From an uncultured Caulobacterales bacterium (GTDB taxonomy: Bacteria > Pseudomonadota > Alphaproteobacteria > Caulobacterales > Maricaulaceae), in assembly GCA_938009235.1 (NCBI GenBank), contig CALLIK010000003.1:124001-188000 (forward strand): a stretch of DNA of 64,000 nucleotides. Direction: 5' to 3'. The notes beneath the pieces were generated by a model. The model ran no database searches. It worked only from the letters and a program-made list of their open reading frames with translations, and was not told the origin of the DNA. This document shows, piece by piece, positions 28,946 to 37,861 of this stretch (within the stretch, counting starts at the first letter, position 1; each line of letters starts with the position of its first letter). The translations under genes were made by a program, and so were the position numbers.

Positions 28946-30034
28946 ATGATTGCAACGACTGACACAACGATACGGGCTACATTGCTCTTTTTGGCAGGCA
29001 TGGCGTTGATCGGCTTGCTCTATTTGACGCGAGAGTTGATGGCGCCCTTTGCACTGGCGGTTTTCATCTGGCTGATCATTGATGCCTTTGCGCGCTGGAT
29101 GGATAAAATTTCACCGAAGATTCCTTATTGGTTGGCTTTAACAGTCGCGGTCTTGGTTGTTGTTGGCCTGATGGTTGGGTTTATTTTCGTAATTGTCGAT
29201 ACGGTTGGCGATGTTGCTGCGGATAGCCCGCGGTATGAAGCTCGTCTGACTGAAATATTTGGGTGGATCGCAGATAAGACAGGTCAGGAAAACTTGTCCT
29301 TTGCTATGTTGGAACAGAGTTTGACGGCGAAGATTAAAGGTGGCCTCGCAACATTCGCAGCAACAGTACAAGGGGTTCTGTCCGAGTTTTTTCTGATCGC
29401 GCTTTATGTTGTTTTTCTGTTTGCGGCTCAATCTTCTTTCCCCAAAAAAATGGACGACTTATTTCCGAATGAACAGCGTCGTGGACAAGCCGCAAAGGTT
29501 GGTGAACGTATTCGTCAATCCATTGAAAAATATCTATCTGTTCAAACCATAATCTCTCTGATGCAGACAGTGGTGTCTTATATCGCGATGACAGCTCTCG
29601 GTTTGGATAATGCATTATTCTGGGCGCTCGTGATATTTGTGTTGAACTATATCCCAATTGTCGGCGGCTTGGCGGCTGTGGTTATGCCATGTCTGTTTGC
29701 ATTGGTTCAGTTCGATAGCATGGGACGTGTTGGTTTACTGGCGGCGCTTTTATTCGGCGCACAATTCGTCATTGGGAATACGATACAGCCCAAGATGATG
29801 GGTGACAGTATGAACCTGTCCGCGATCGTTGTGATCCTCGCGCTGTCCGTCTGGGGCGCATTGTGGGGCGGAGTTGGCGCGTTCTTGTCTGCGCCGTTGA
29901 CTGTGATCATAATGATTATTTTAGCGCAGTTCCCGACAACACGTTGGATAGCTGTCCTGCTCTCTGCGGATGGTAACCCAGATATGGATGATGACGAAGC
30001 TTCCGATGTTTCCGAACCGATACCGTCGCTCTGA
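28946..30034 (+). CDS. AI-2E family (PerM/TqsA-like) permease
   Basis: A 362-residue polytopic protein: two N-terminal helix pairs, a long periplasmic or amphipathic section (about 80-150), then the conserved ALFWALVIFVLNYIPIVGGLAAVVMP and FGAQFVIGNTIQPKMMGDSMNLSAIVVILALSVWGALWGGVGAFLSAPLT signature. Characterised relatives export autoinducer-2 or act as Na+(Li+)/H+ antiporters. ATG 28946 has GAGGGAA five bases upstream and is preferred over GTG 28943. Confidence 0.9.
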   Translation: MIATTDTTIRATLLFLAGMALIGLLYLTRELMAPFALAVFIWLIIDAFARWMDKISPKIPYWLALTVAVLVVVGLMVGFIFVIVDTVGDVAADSPRYEARLTEIFGWIADKTGQENLSFAMLEQSLTAKIKGGLATFAATVQGVLSEFFLIALYVVFLFAAQSSFPKKMDDLFPNEQRRGQAAKVGERIRQSIEKYLSVQTIISLMQTVVSYIAMTALGLDNALFWALVIFVLNYIPIVGGLAAVVMPCLFALVQFDSMGRVGLLAALLFGAQFVIGNTIQPKMMGDSMNLSAIVVILALSVWGALWGGVGAFLSAPLTVIIMIILAQFPTTRWIAVLLSADGNPDMDDDEASDVSEPIPSL

Positions 30035-30051
30035 TGATTTTATAGGGTTAG

Positions 30052-31185
30052 CTAGACACGTTTTAGGATGCGTCCTGCGCCCCACCAACAGGCCCAAGCT
30101 AGCGCTATGCCGACATAACCGTCGATAGCGTAGTGCCAGCCTAAATGGACAGAGCCGATTAAAATTGCGATCATAAAGGCGACCATAATATGCCCAATAT
30201 ATCGTTTGATCTTGTAACCGGCGAAGACATAAAGTGCCGCCGTCGCATTATGTACGCTCGGCATAGCCGAAATACCTTCGGGGCCACCTGATGCTGGGTT
30301 CAAATAGGAGTCTTGTAACAGCCCTTGAGTTTTGATTGCCCAGAGAGAGCTTTCCGCGTCCATAGCATGCAAGCTTGCCATTTGTGCCGCGAATGGATTG
30401 TTTGACGGATCGATCAGACCGTAAAATGCGGGCCCCATGGATGAAAAGAGAATTGCGAGTAAGAAACCGCCGATGACCCACGTCATGATGAAGGCTAATG
30501 TGAACTGACGACTCCAGTTTGTGAGTTTTGAAGGGGCTGCATCATTTGAGGCTATTAGATTTGGCATGTTTGGTTTTGACCAAGCGGCCATAATCCAAAA
30601 TATGAAAATGACATAGAACCAGAAGTTATAGACAAAGTTTATTGTTCGGGTTGCTGATGCAGATCCAAAAATAGGCGTGAGCAATGTCCAAGGATCACGG
30701 CCAAAATGTAACACGCGATCTATCTCCATAAAGGTGACGTCCCAACTATAGGGTTTTATAAAATGAATGAGCGGTTTGAGTTCACTGAAACCGCTGATGC
30801 CTAAAATCATGGCGGCCATGACAACAATAATATTCGTCACCCGAGACATATCAAAAAACAATCTGCGGTAATTTTGCATCAAAGTTTGCAAAGGCCTGTC
30901 TGTTTTTTCGAATATCAAAACTTTGAGGACGGACACAATCAGGGCTCCGCCGCCTAAGATGGGTAATATATCGCGGAAAATGATAGTAAGATAAAACCCA
31001 GTCCCACCACCAACGGTACGACCGAAATGCACATTTAAGCCTTTAGACAAAACCCATGTCAAAACTGAAAAGATCAGAAGTGCGCGATGGTGACGCATAG
31101 ATCGCTTAAAGTGATGTAGAAAACTAAGCCCTAAGGATGCAAATCCTGAACTTTTATTTGAGTTTATTCTAGGCGAAGATGTCAT
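30052..31185 (-). CDS. PAP2-superfamily membrane phosphatase (Aur1/Ipt1-like)
   Basis: A 377-residue protein with about seven membrane helices and the phosphatidic acid phosphatase type 2 active site near its C-terminus: SAMPSVHNATAALYVF with the first histidine, and GSVHLGWHYAIDGYVG with the second. The arrangement matches the PAP2_3 group related to inositol phosphorylceramide synthases. A lipid phosphatase or phospho-head-group transferase is likely; the substrate is unknown. It is divergent from the DUF1223 gene. Confidence 0.87.
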   Translation of the reverse strand: MTSSPRINSNKSSGFASLGLSFLHHFKRSMRHHRALLIFSVLTWVLSKGLNVHFGRTVGGGTGFYLTIIFRDILPILGGGALIVSVLKVLIFEKTDRPLQTLMQNYRRLFFDMSRVTNIIVVMAAMILGISGFSELKPLIHFIKPYSWDVTFMEIDRVLHFGRDPWTLLTPIFGSASATRTINFVYNFWFYVIFIFWIMAAWSKPNMPNLIASNDAAPSKLTNWSRQFTLAFIMTWVIGGFLLAILFSSMGPAFYGLIDPSNNPFAAQMASLHAMDAESSLWAIKTQGLLQDSYLNPASGGPEGISAMPSVHNATAALYVFAGYKIKRYIGHIMVAFMIAILIGSVHLGWHYAIDGYVGIALAWACWWGAGRILKRV

Positions 31186-31312
31186 GTGGGGATGTATATC
31201 TAAAAACAGTCAAACTCTGGTTAAAGAGAGTGGATCTGTTCACGTCAATTGTCACATCACTGTGATACAGACGTTTAGTGCATGTTCAGAGTGAGCGCGT
31301 TAGAGAGTTATT

Positions 31313-32014
31313 ATGAAACACAAAACAATATTTAGGTCTGCATTAGCGACTTTAGCTTTGTTCGGCGCATCGACTTCAACGTCTGTTTTTGCGGCTGATA
31401 CGGCAGTGAACCCTACGCATGTTGTCGAACTCTTTACATCGCAAGGCTGCTCGTCTTGCCCGTCTGCAAATCGGTTTGTGACAAAGTTGACTGAAAACTC
31501 CAACACACTCGTTTTGACTTATGGCGTGACCTATTGGGATTACTTGGGCTGGACGGATACATTCGCAGATCCGAAATTTACAAAACGCCAGAGAGATTAT
31601 CGTGATGCTTTTGGGGCCGCAAATGTCTACACGCCTCAAATCGTTCTAGGTGGGGCCGCTCATAGTCCTCGTTATTCGAAACGTGATGTTGCGGACATGG
31701 CGTTACCAGAGACAGGCGCAGGCCTGTCCATAGTGCGCATCGCAAATATTTTGAAGATTAAGGCGGATGCACCTCAAGGGTCTATTTTGGATATAGTGTC
31801 TTATTCCATTGGTGAGCAGACCGTAGATGTGAAACGCGGCGAAAATGGCGGGCGCAAACTACGGGTGTCGAATGTTGTGACAAATGTGCAAACTGTAGTG
31901 TGGGATGGGAAAACCGCCCTTGTCACATTGCCCAAATCCGAAGGCACGTCTTATGCAGCACTTATACATGACTCGACGACGGCTAAAATTTTGGATGCTG
32001 CAGTAATTAACTAA
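31313..32014 (+). CDS. DUF1223 thioredoxin-like secreted protein
   Basis: Exported protein of 233 residues. Signal peptide FRSALATLALFGASTSTSVFA is cut near residue 27. The thioredoxin-like N-terminal half begins HVVELFTSQGCSSCP with Cys46 and Cys49 as a CxxC pair, followed by VTYWDYLGWTDTFADPKFTKRQ and VYTPQIVLGG, all typical of DUF1223. A periplasmic redox role is presumed but untested in the family. It is transcribed alone. Confidence 0.9.
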   Translation: MKHKTIFRSALATLALFGASTSTSVFAADTAVNPTHVVELFTSQGCSSCPSANRFVTKLTENSNTLVLTYGVTYWDYLGWTDTFADPKFTKRQRDYRDAFGAANVYTPQIVLGGAAHSPRYSKRDVADMALPETGAGLSIVRIANILKIKADAPQGSILDIVSYSIGEQTVDVKRGENGGRKLRVSNVVTNVQTVVWDGKTALVTLPKSEGTSYAALIHDSTTAKILDAAVIN

Positions 32015-32015
32015 C

Positions 32016-32240
32016 CCCTAAACTGACAGCGGCCCCGATATGTATCGCGAGTCTGGACGCGATACGGATCAAGGCCGCTTAGATGAGGTTACCTCTAGGG
32101 ATAGAGACACTTCATCATGTCAACGTGGGAACGTTGTGAGTGTCGCAGGTCGAAACAGTTTCAACGTTTCGGGGGCTGGGGGGCTGATAAGTAACCGTCC
32201 CGTTTCCATTGTTCATCCCTGCGACATCCTCTTCATAAGT
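32016..32240. ncRNA. Structured intergenic region, possible RNA 3
   Basis: The 359-bp gap between the DUF1223 and DUF2794 genes has no credible gene but dense pairing. AGCGGCC/GGCCGCT with inner GTATCGCG/CGCGATAC forms a roughly 50-base hairpin (32030-32080). CAACG/CGTTG forms a small hairpin near 32120. TGTCGCAGG near 32141 pairs with CCTGCGACA near 32215 around a 65-base loop that holds a GAAAC/GTTTC stem. I see no T-run terminator on either strand. It could be a small RNA or a leader; the strand is undecided. Confidence 0.4.
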
Positions 32241-32310
32241 TTGCTTTGGGGTTAAATCTGGTCCCAATTGTGGCATAAATGTGGCGCGTTGTTACAATGT
32301 GTAGAGGTCT

Positions 32311-32336
32311 TAGACATCACTCGCTTGCTAGGGGAT
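32311..32336 (+). repeat. Hairpin upstream of the DUF2794 gene
   Basis: AGACATC and GATGTCT pair around a loop of about 15 bases, roughly 40-60 bases before the DUF2794 start codon. No T-run follows. It may be a leader structure. Confidence 0.4.
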
Positions 32337-32373
32337 GTCTTGCCAGATCGCGTGTTCCGTTTATGATGATCCT

Positions 32374-32727
32374 ATGAGTAGTGACATCGTCCCCTTTCCA
32401 TCAAGTTCTCAAAGCCCGTCAAAGGGGCCCTCACAAGTCGCCTTTGACCGCAAAGAGCTTGCCGCGATCCTGAATGTCTATGGACAAATGGTGAGTAAGG
32501 GAGACTGGAAAGACTACGCACTAGATTTTTTGAGTGATAAAGCCGTGTTCTCTGTTTACCGCCGCGCGTCGGAACACGCCCTCTACCGGGTCGAAAAAGT
32601 GCCAGCCTTGCGGAAAAAACAAGGTCAGTTTTCAGTCATTGCCCCAGGCGGTTTAGTTTTGAAGCGTGGGCATGATTTACTCACGGTTCTGAAGGTCTTT
32701 GATAAAGCCCGTTTTCGAAGCGTCTAA
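32374..32727 (+). CDS. DUF2794 family protein
   Basis: Soluble protein of 117 residues from a family confined largely to alphaproteobacteria. The core is FDRKELAAILNVYGQMVSKGDWKDYALDFLSDKAVFSVYRRASE, then YRVEKVPALRKKQGQFSVIAPGGLVLKRGHDL. I place the start at ATG 32374 (MSSDIVPFPSS); the in-frame ATG at 32335 lies in the upstream hairpin. No function is assigned. Its leader region is long and structured. Confidence 0.88.
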   Translation: MSSDIVPFPSSSQSPSKGPSQVAFDRKELAAILNVYGQMVSKGDWKDYALDFLSDKAVFSVYRRASEHALYRVEKVPALRKKQGQFSVIAPGGLVLKRGHDLLTVLKVFDKARFRSV

Positions 32728-32765
32728 GTGATATGATGGGGCAAAATGCGCCCCATGTTTTTACT

Positions 32766-34754
32766 TTAGGACGGAAGAGGGGCCGCTGGGCCCGCTAATC
32801 CACTACCGCGTTTTGCGCCTTCACCGCGTGCACCTTCTGTGTCTTTGGCTGGGCAGAAGCTCAAGACAGATGCACCTTCTGCGCGGAATTCTTGACCCGG
32901 TTGAATGAACTCAAGGGTTCCGTCAGGCTTGCGCGCGAGGACCAAATCCAGATCATCGCCGCGATCCTTATAAAGGTCATCAAGCGTGTATTCGGCTGAA
33001 AGATTGGTCGCGCGGAAACGCCATCCACCCCACCAATCACGTGTAAGGGCATCGAAGCTCCGCCCACGCGATGTCAATGTACGGCCGCGTGACGTAAATG
33101 CGATACCTGCCGCATCGTCATCGTCGCTTTCCTTTGCACCAACTTGGAAGACGCGATGACGTCCCAATTCAGGTGCGAATTCGACGCAGACAAGTGAGTT
33201 ATAAGCTTCATTTGGCGTAGCGGCGATGAGCACGTTGAAACTGCTGTGATCTAATGTGTAATCCGCATTTTCGGACAGAACTTCACCAAAGAAAGTTTCG
33301 TGACCCTCTAGTCTCGCGCCGCGAAGACGACGCCAGTTGGTGTCGGCGACTGTCACCTTAATGTGCATGTCCTTTAGGGCTTTTGCGAGGCCTAGTGACC
33401 ACGGGTTCGCACCCACGATCAAAACGCCATCGCCATCGCCGCTATCGAGACCTAACATGTGAGCTAAGGGTCCAAGGAAGAACCCAGCGAAGAGGACTGT
33501 TGCGAAGACAAGGGCAAAAGCAAGAGGGACGAACACGAGCCCGTCATCTCTGCCTAGAGCTGCCATTTCAGCCGCAAATAGGCCTGCCACTGCAACGGCT
33601 ACAATACCGCGCGGTGCGATAAGGGAAATCAGTAGGCTCTCTTTCCAGGATAGACCTGACCCAAGTGTAGACAACATAACGGCGATTGGGCGCACAAAGA
33701 ACATCATGGCGAAGACAAAAGCTATAACGCCCCAGTCAGAGACAAAGGCTTTCAAAATGCCAGGGGTCAAGGTTGCAGTCAGCATCACGAAAACACCCGA
33801 CACAAGAATGATCGCAATGTTCTCTTTAAAGCGGCGCATCTCTACCATGGAGGCAAATTTCGTATTCGCCATAGTCATACCTAATGCTGTAACAGCTAAA
33901 AGGCCTGTTTCATCGGCGATAGTATTCGCAACGACATAGATCACGAGTACCCACGCCAAGACGACTGGAGCTTTGAGATATTCTGGAATGAGGCCGCGGC
34001 GGAAGGCCCATGCCATGCCAATACCAGAGACAATCCCGACAGCTGTGCCAAGAATAGCGGCAAAAGCAATGCGGCTAAAGACCATGACCATGCTGACTTC
34101 CATCTGCGTAATGCGGATGAATTCGAACACGACAACAGCGAAAAGGGCACCAAGTGGATCATTGACGATACCTTCCCACTTCAAAACATTGGCGGGTTTG
34201 GCTTGCAAATGCGCCTGTCTAAGAAGCGGCATGATAACAGTTGGTCCTGTTACAATAAACAGGCCACCGACCATTGCGGCTAAATCCCACTCAAGTCCTA
34301 AGATATAATGCGCCGCGAGTGTGCCAAGGCCCCACGCGATAGGGCCTGCGAATATAACCATACGAATAACGGCTTGTTTCGCGTCTCCCAAATCTTTGAA
34401 TTTCAGGTTCAATCCACCCTCGAAGAGGATGATGGCCACCGCGATACCGATCATGGGGCGATAAACGTCGCCAAAATCAACTTGCGGGTCCAAACGGAAG
34501 GTTTGTAAAGTATCGTGTAAGAAGCTTGGGAGGGGTAATCCCATCAAATAGCCGACAAGCGGGCCGAATATCAGGCCTGCAATCGCCATTAGGACGATAG
34601 CTGGACGTTGTAGTTTCCAAGCCAGCCATTGAGCCCCAATGCCAAGTGCGCCAATCAGAGCAATTTTGACAGGCAGAATTGATCCTTCGTGATGGATGGC
34701 TTCGCCGCCCACCGCAAAAATCATGTCAGCTAACATTGCCGCTTCAAAACCCAT
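32766..34754 (-). CDS. CPA1 sodium/proton antiporter with TrkA-N-like tail
   Basis: A 662-residue antiporter. Residues 25-440 form the membrane domain with the CPA1 motifs IILFEGGLNLKF, VGGLFIVTGPTVIMPLLRQ and the ion-binding EGIVNDPLGAL, ending at helix LVFATVLFAGFFLGPLAHML. Residues 455-560 form a Rossmann-like regulatory domain (GDGVLIVGANPWSLGLAKALKDMHIKVTVAD), and a further C-terminal tail follows. It exports Na+ (or K+) in exchange for protons at the inner membrane. GAG lies 9 bases before ATG 34754. Confidence 0.9.
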   Translation of the reverse strand: MGFEAAMLADMIFAVGGEAIHHEGSILPVKIALIGALGIGAQWLAWKLQRPAIVLMAIAGLIFGPLVGYLMGLPLPSFLHDTLQTFRLDPQVDFGDVYRPMIGIAVAIILFEGGLNLKFKDLGDAKQAVIRMVIFAGPIAWGLGTLAAHYILGLEWDLAAMVGGLFIVTGPTVIMPLLRQAHLQAKPANVLKWEGIVNDPLGALFAVVVFEFIRITQMEVSMVMVFSRIAFAAILGTAVGIVSGIGMAWAFRRGLIPEYLKAPVVLAWVLVIYVVANTIADETGLLAVTALGMTMANTKFASMVEMRRFKENIAIILVSGVFVMLTATLTPGILKAFVSDWGVIAFVFAMMFFVRPIAVMLSTLGSGLSWKESLLISLIAPRGIVAVAVAGLFAAEMAALGRDDGLVFVPLAFALVFATVLFAGFFLGPLAHMLGLDSGDGDGVLIVGANPWSLGLAKALKDMHIKVTVADTNWRRLRGARLEGHETFFGEVLSENADYTLDHSSFNVLIAATPNEAYNSLVCVEFAPELGRHRVFQVGAKESDDDDAAGIAFTSRGRTLTSRGRSFDALTRDWWGGWRFRATNLSAEYTLDDLYKDRGDDLDLVLARKPDGTLEFIQPGQEFRAEGASVLSFCPAKDTEGARGEGAKRGSGLAGPAAPLPS

Positions 34755-34852
34755 ATTTATCTCGTCTTTCGGCGCGCACTTAAGGCGCGGGGAAAATCAT
34801 TCAATGCGTAACATAGCTGATTCAGCCGTTACGCCAAACCTAATTCGGCAGG

Positions 34853-35413
34853 TTATTCAGTTTCACGGTAGATATCGAACCCAATGACTGATGTGCCATA
34901 ATTGCCTTCATCATATTGATCGACGCTGTCTTTGAAATAGGCGAGGATATGACCCTGAATGCTTTCAAACAACGGGGTTAGCTGGGTTTCGTCTAACGGT
35001 AATTGCAACGAGGTTGGGCTGTCTTTCCCAATTGAGACCTTCATGAGTTGACCCTCTTTTTGGCAATGTATTGGCAACCGCATGAAGTCCTTGTCAGCGG
35101 AGATGCGCACGGCGAGACCGAAACTAATCGGTTTCAGGGGCAGATACCCTTGGCCAGCCACTGAAAACGCATCTGATTGATAATTTTGACCTTGAAAAGG
35201 GCCTTCGGGCGGCACGAGGTAAACACAAGGTTTGTCTCCTCCGTCAAACCAAGCACAGAGTAAATCTCGGACAGTTTCCGCAAGAGATCGTATTTGAGCA
35301 TAATTGTCGAAACTGCGTTGGCCATAGATTTCAGCCGCGTCCCATATGTCGGACAGACGAGACTTCGGGACTGGTGAGTTAGCATCTTTTGAATTGGGTG
35401 GCGCTGTGATCAT
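34853..35413 (-). CDS. Soluble protein of unknown function
   Basis: I do not recognise this 186-residue protein. It has no signal peptide or membrane segment. Features are an N-terminal helical stretch (RLSDIWDAAEIYGQRSFDNYAQIRSLAETVRDLL), a middle VYLVPPEGPFQGQNYQSD, and the C-terminal EGNYGTSVIGFDIYRETE. It lies 98 bp upstream of the antiporter on the same strand and is divergent from the lipoprotein gene at 35550. Confidence 0.68.
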   Translation of the reverse strand: MITAPPNSKDANSPVPKSRLSDIWDAAEIYGQRSFDNYAQIRSLAETVRDLLCAWFDGGDKPCVYLVPPEGPFQGQNYQSDAFSVAGQGYLPLKPISFGLAVRISADKDFMRLPIHCQKEGQLMKVSIGKDSPTSLQLPLDETQLTPLFESIQGHILAYFKDSVDQYDEGNYGTSVIGFDIYRETE

Positions 35414-35549
35414 GAGGATATTGTGGCGGCAAAAACGATTAAGTCAATCATTCGACTAAAAGGAAGTGGGAGCAAATTTATCTGTGATGTGCTGAGTGGC
35501 ATGGGACTTGAAGCGATTGTGGGACGATGTTTCATTTCGGGAGAGATTT

Positions 35550-36176
35550 ATGCGAGGACTAACTTTAGCATTAACAACTTGTGCAGCCTTAACTTTGGGC
35601 GGCTGTTCTCAAATTTCAGGTTGGCTAGCGGGAAGCGAAAATTCGAATGCCCACTATCATACCTATGAGAACGGTGTTCAGCAGACAATTCGCACTACGC
35701 CGTCTCAGTCTTACCAGTTCACTGACGTAGATTACACGGACACGGTCTATTCGAATTCAACTTATTCAGATGTGTCCTACTCAGGCGTTGGATATGATAG
35801 CGACGTCTATGATACGCATACGTCTCAGACAAATTTTTCAGGCTACGATGTTGTCCTTTATGACGGCATGCATGGAAGCAATACGATACATACGCCTGTT
35901 GATCCCCGTGAAGCTGAATTTGTGAAGTTGAATGGTGATTCTGATGACACGGATTGGCGCAATTGCGAAATCATGTCGCGTGGTTACCTCTTTATGTCAG
36001 AGTATGACTTTATGCTCGATCCAGATTTTGAAGTCTGTATGCGCAATAAAGGATATGTATTGGCGACAGAGGCTGGTTCATATGCTGTAAATCCAGTTAG
36101 CGCGAAAACAGCGGGTCTACGCAGTGGATTCTCACAACAGTATGCGACTTACTCATCTGCATATAACTTACCATAG
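35550..36176 (+). CDS. Tyr/Ser/Asp-rich lipoprotein, unknown
   Basis: Lipoprotein of about 208 residues. Signal MRGLTLALTTCAALTLGGC ends in a lipobox. Residues 35-115 are unusually rich in Tyr, Ser, Asp and Thr with a repeated VDYTDTVYSNSTYSDVSYSG-like pattern. A folded C-terminal part has two cysteines in WRNCEIMSRGYLFMSEYDF and VCMRNKGYVLA, a layout seen in small outer-membrane lipoproteins. I chose ATG 35550, with GGGAGAG eight bases upstream; the longer frame at 35496 would hide the signal. Confidence 0.78.
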   Translation: MRGLTLALTTCAALTLGGCSQISGWLAGSENSNAHYHTYENGVQQTIRTTPSQSYQFTDVDYTDTVYSNSTYSDVSYSGVGYDSDVYDTHTSQTNFSGYDVVLYDGMHGSNTIHTPVDPREAEFVKLNGDSDDTDWRNCEIMSRGYLFMSEYDFMLDPDFEVCMRNKGYVLATEAGSYAVNPVSAKTAGLRSGFSQQYATYSSAYNLP

Positions 36177-36204
36177 TCTGCCGCCTCGTTATTTCGACGA
36201 AGCC

Positions 36205-37053
36205 TTAACCTATAATGGCGGCGAGGCCGTCACGATAGGTGTCATAAATAGGTGTCCACCCTAGATCACGTCGGGCTTTTTCAGCATTGATGCGTTTGCA
36301 TTCCGTGTAAAAGCTTCGTGCCATATCTGAGACTTTTGCATCCTCAGCGTTCACGCGTTGAGGCGGCGCTAGTTTTAGAAGTTCTGCCGCATAATCTAAA
36401 ACATCTTGAGGCGGTGCGGGGTGTCCGTCTGCCAAATTATAAATGGCCTGAGGGTCAGGTGTTTTCAAACTCAGACAAATGGCGGTGACGATATCATCGA
36501 CGTGAATTCTGTTCACGACATGGCCCTCTTTAATGACGGCGCGTGCTGTTCCGTTTTTGAGTTTTTTGAAAGGTGAACGTCCCTGTCCATATATGCCGGC
36601 TAGGCGGAAAACATGTACTGGCCAGAGTGTTTCTATCCAAGCGATCTCTGCATCGGCGCGGGCGCGGCCTCTCGCTAGGCTCGGTGTTGGGGCTTCATCT
36701 TCAAAAGCCCATTTTCCATGCCTGTCGCCATAGACTGACGTCGCTGACAAATACCCAACCCATTTAGCGCGGGGCGTCTGATCAGCCAAAGCGGCTAGCG
36801 CTGGATCGAACCCGTCTTTTGCCGGCGGAATAGACGTCAGGATCATATCTGAATTTTCGAACGCTGTTTTCAAAGCGGTTGACGCCGCGCCGTGGAATGG
36901 AAGACACGTCACATCTTTCAAGTCTGTTTTGCCAGATCTAGTGGTGACAGTGATGTTCCATCCAAGCTGTATCAGCTTTGGCGCGAGGTGACGCGCCACA
37001 TATCCTGCGCCCAGAAGGAGAGCAGATTGAGACTTGTTAATGTCACGGCTCAT
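36205..37053 (-). CDS. NAD(P)-dependent epimerase-like SDR (YeeZ type)
   Basis: Extended short-chain dehydrogenase-like protein of 282 residues. The nucleotide-binding loop is ALLLGAGYVARHLAPKL, and the catalytic region shows YLSATSVYGDRHGKW with the Ser and Tyr of the SDR triad spaced SxxxxYG. IHVDDIVTAICLSL and YNLADGHPAPPQDVLDYAAELL are typical of the sugar epimerase branch. The substrate is unknown. Its start overlaps by about 20 bp the open frame of the divergent TPR gene, whose real start is further in. Confidence 0.87.
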   Translation of the reverse strand: MSRDINKSQSALLLGAGYVARHLAPKLIQLGWNITVTTRSGKTDLKDVTCLPFHGAASTALKTAFENSDMILTSIPPAKDGFDPALAALADQTPRAKWVGYLSATSVYGDRHGKWAFEDEAPTPSLARGRARADAEIAWIETLWPVHVFRLAGIYGQGRSPFKKLKNGTARAVIKEGHVVNRIHVDDIVTAICLSLKTPDPQAIYNLADGHPAPPQDVLDYAAELLKLAPPQRVNAEDAKVSDMARSFYTECKRINAEKARRDLGWTPIYDTYRDGLAAIIG

Positions 37054-37087
37054 TGTTGATTCAGATTCCTGCGGTTATGGAAGTGGC

Positions 37088-37780
37088 ATGACACGTCTCT
37101 TTATCCATGTCGCGATACTTTGCGCGCTTAGTACACCTACTCTTGCTGCTGACTTAACATCCGAATTTGATGCCCGGCATAAAACCTGTCTTGAAGCCAT
37201 CGCTGACGATGCCCAAGAGGCCTATGAGCTTGCGTTGCAATGGCGTAATGAAGGCGGTGGACGCCGCGCGAAACACTGCGTTGCAATGGCGCTGTTCGGA
37301 TTGGGACATGAGGACGAAGCCGCGTACCGCTTGGATGCTTTGGCCGCTGGCGCAGATGGCGGCAGTAATGAAACTCGCGTCAAACATTATGCGGAAGCCG
37401 CGAATTTTTGGCTCGTCTCTAAAGAATCAGAGCGTGCCTATGCGTCTGCATCGGCAGGTCTCAAGATTGAATATGATCACATAGATTTACGTATAACGCG
37501 CGCCAGAGCCTATGCGCTATCAGGTCGTTATGATTATGCAGAAACAGATTTAACTTCCGCATTGTCATTGGACCCTGCACGCGCAGACGCATTACGCTAT
37601 CGGGCAGACGCTAGGTTTCAGCAGGAAGATATTGAAGGCGCGCAAGCCGATGTTGAAGCCGCCCTCGATCTTGAACCGACCTCAGTTGAGACAGCCCTCT
37701 TACGCGGAAAAATTCGCGAGTCGGTTAGGCTAAAAGCCTTAAGCGCCGCCGTTGAGACTTTGAACGACACGGTTGAATAG
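37088..37780 (+). CDS. Secreted TPR protein
   Basis: Exported protein of about 230 residues with a signal peptide (MTRLFIHVAILCALSTPTLAA). Tetratricopeptide repeats follow: ARAYALSGRYDYAETDLTSALSLDPARADALRYRADARFQQEDIEGAQADVEAALDLEP. Two conserved cysteines (KTCLEAIADDA, KHCVAMALFG) lie in the N-terminal part. ATG 37088 is preferred, with GGAAG nearby. The role is unknown. Confidence 0.82.
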   Translation: MTRLFIHVAILCALSTPTLAADLTSEFDARHKTCLEAIADDAQEAYELALQWRNEGGGRRAKHCVAMALFGLGHEDEAAYRLDALAAGADGGSNETRVKHYAEAANFWLVSKESERAYASASAGLKIEYDHIDLRITRARAYALSGRYDYAETDLTSALSLDPARADALRYRADARFQQEDIEGAQADVEAALDLEPTSVETALLRGKIRESVRLKALSAAVETLNDTVE

Positions 37781-37861
37781 GAAATCAAAACTGTATCGGT
37801 TAGGCTTAGAGCTGTCTTAGCTCTCCTGAAATGATGATGTGTTGCTCTTAAGTATATTGCT

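Noticed and set aside
32040-32255. 71-codon open frame in the structured gap
   Set aside because: Its composition is unlike neighbouring proteins and it covers the hairpins; no ribosome binding site.
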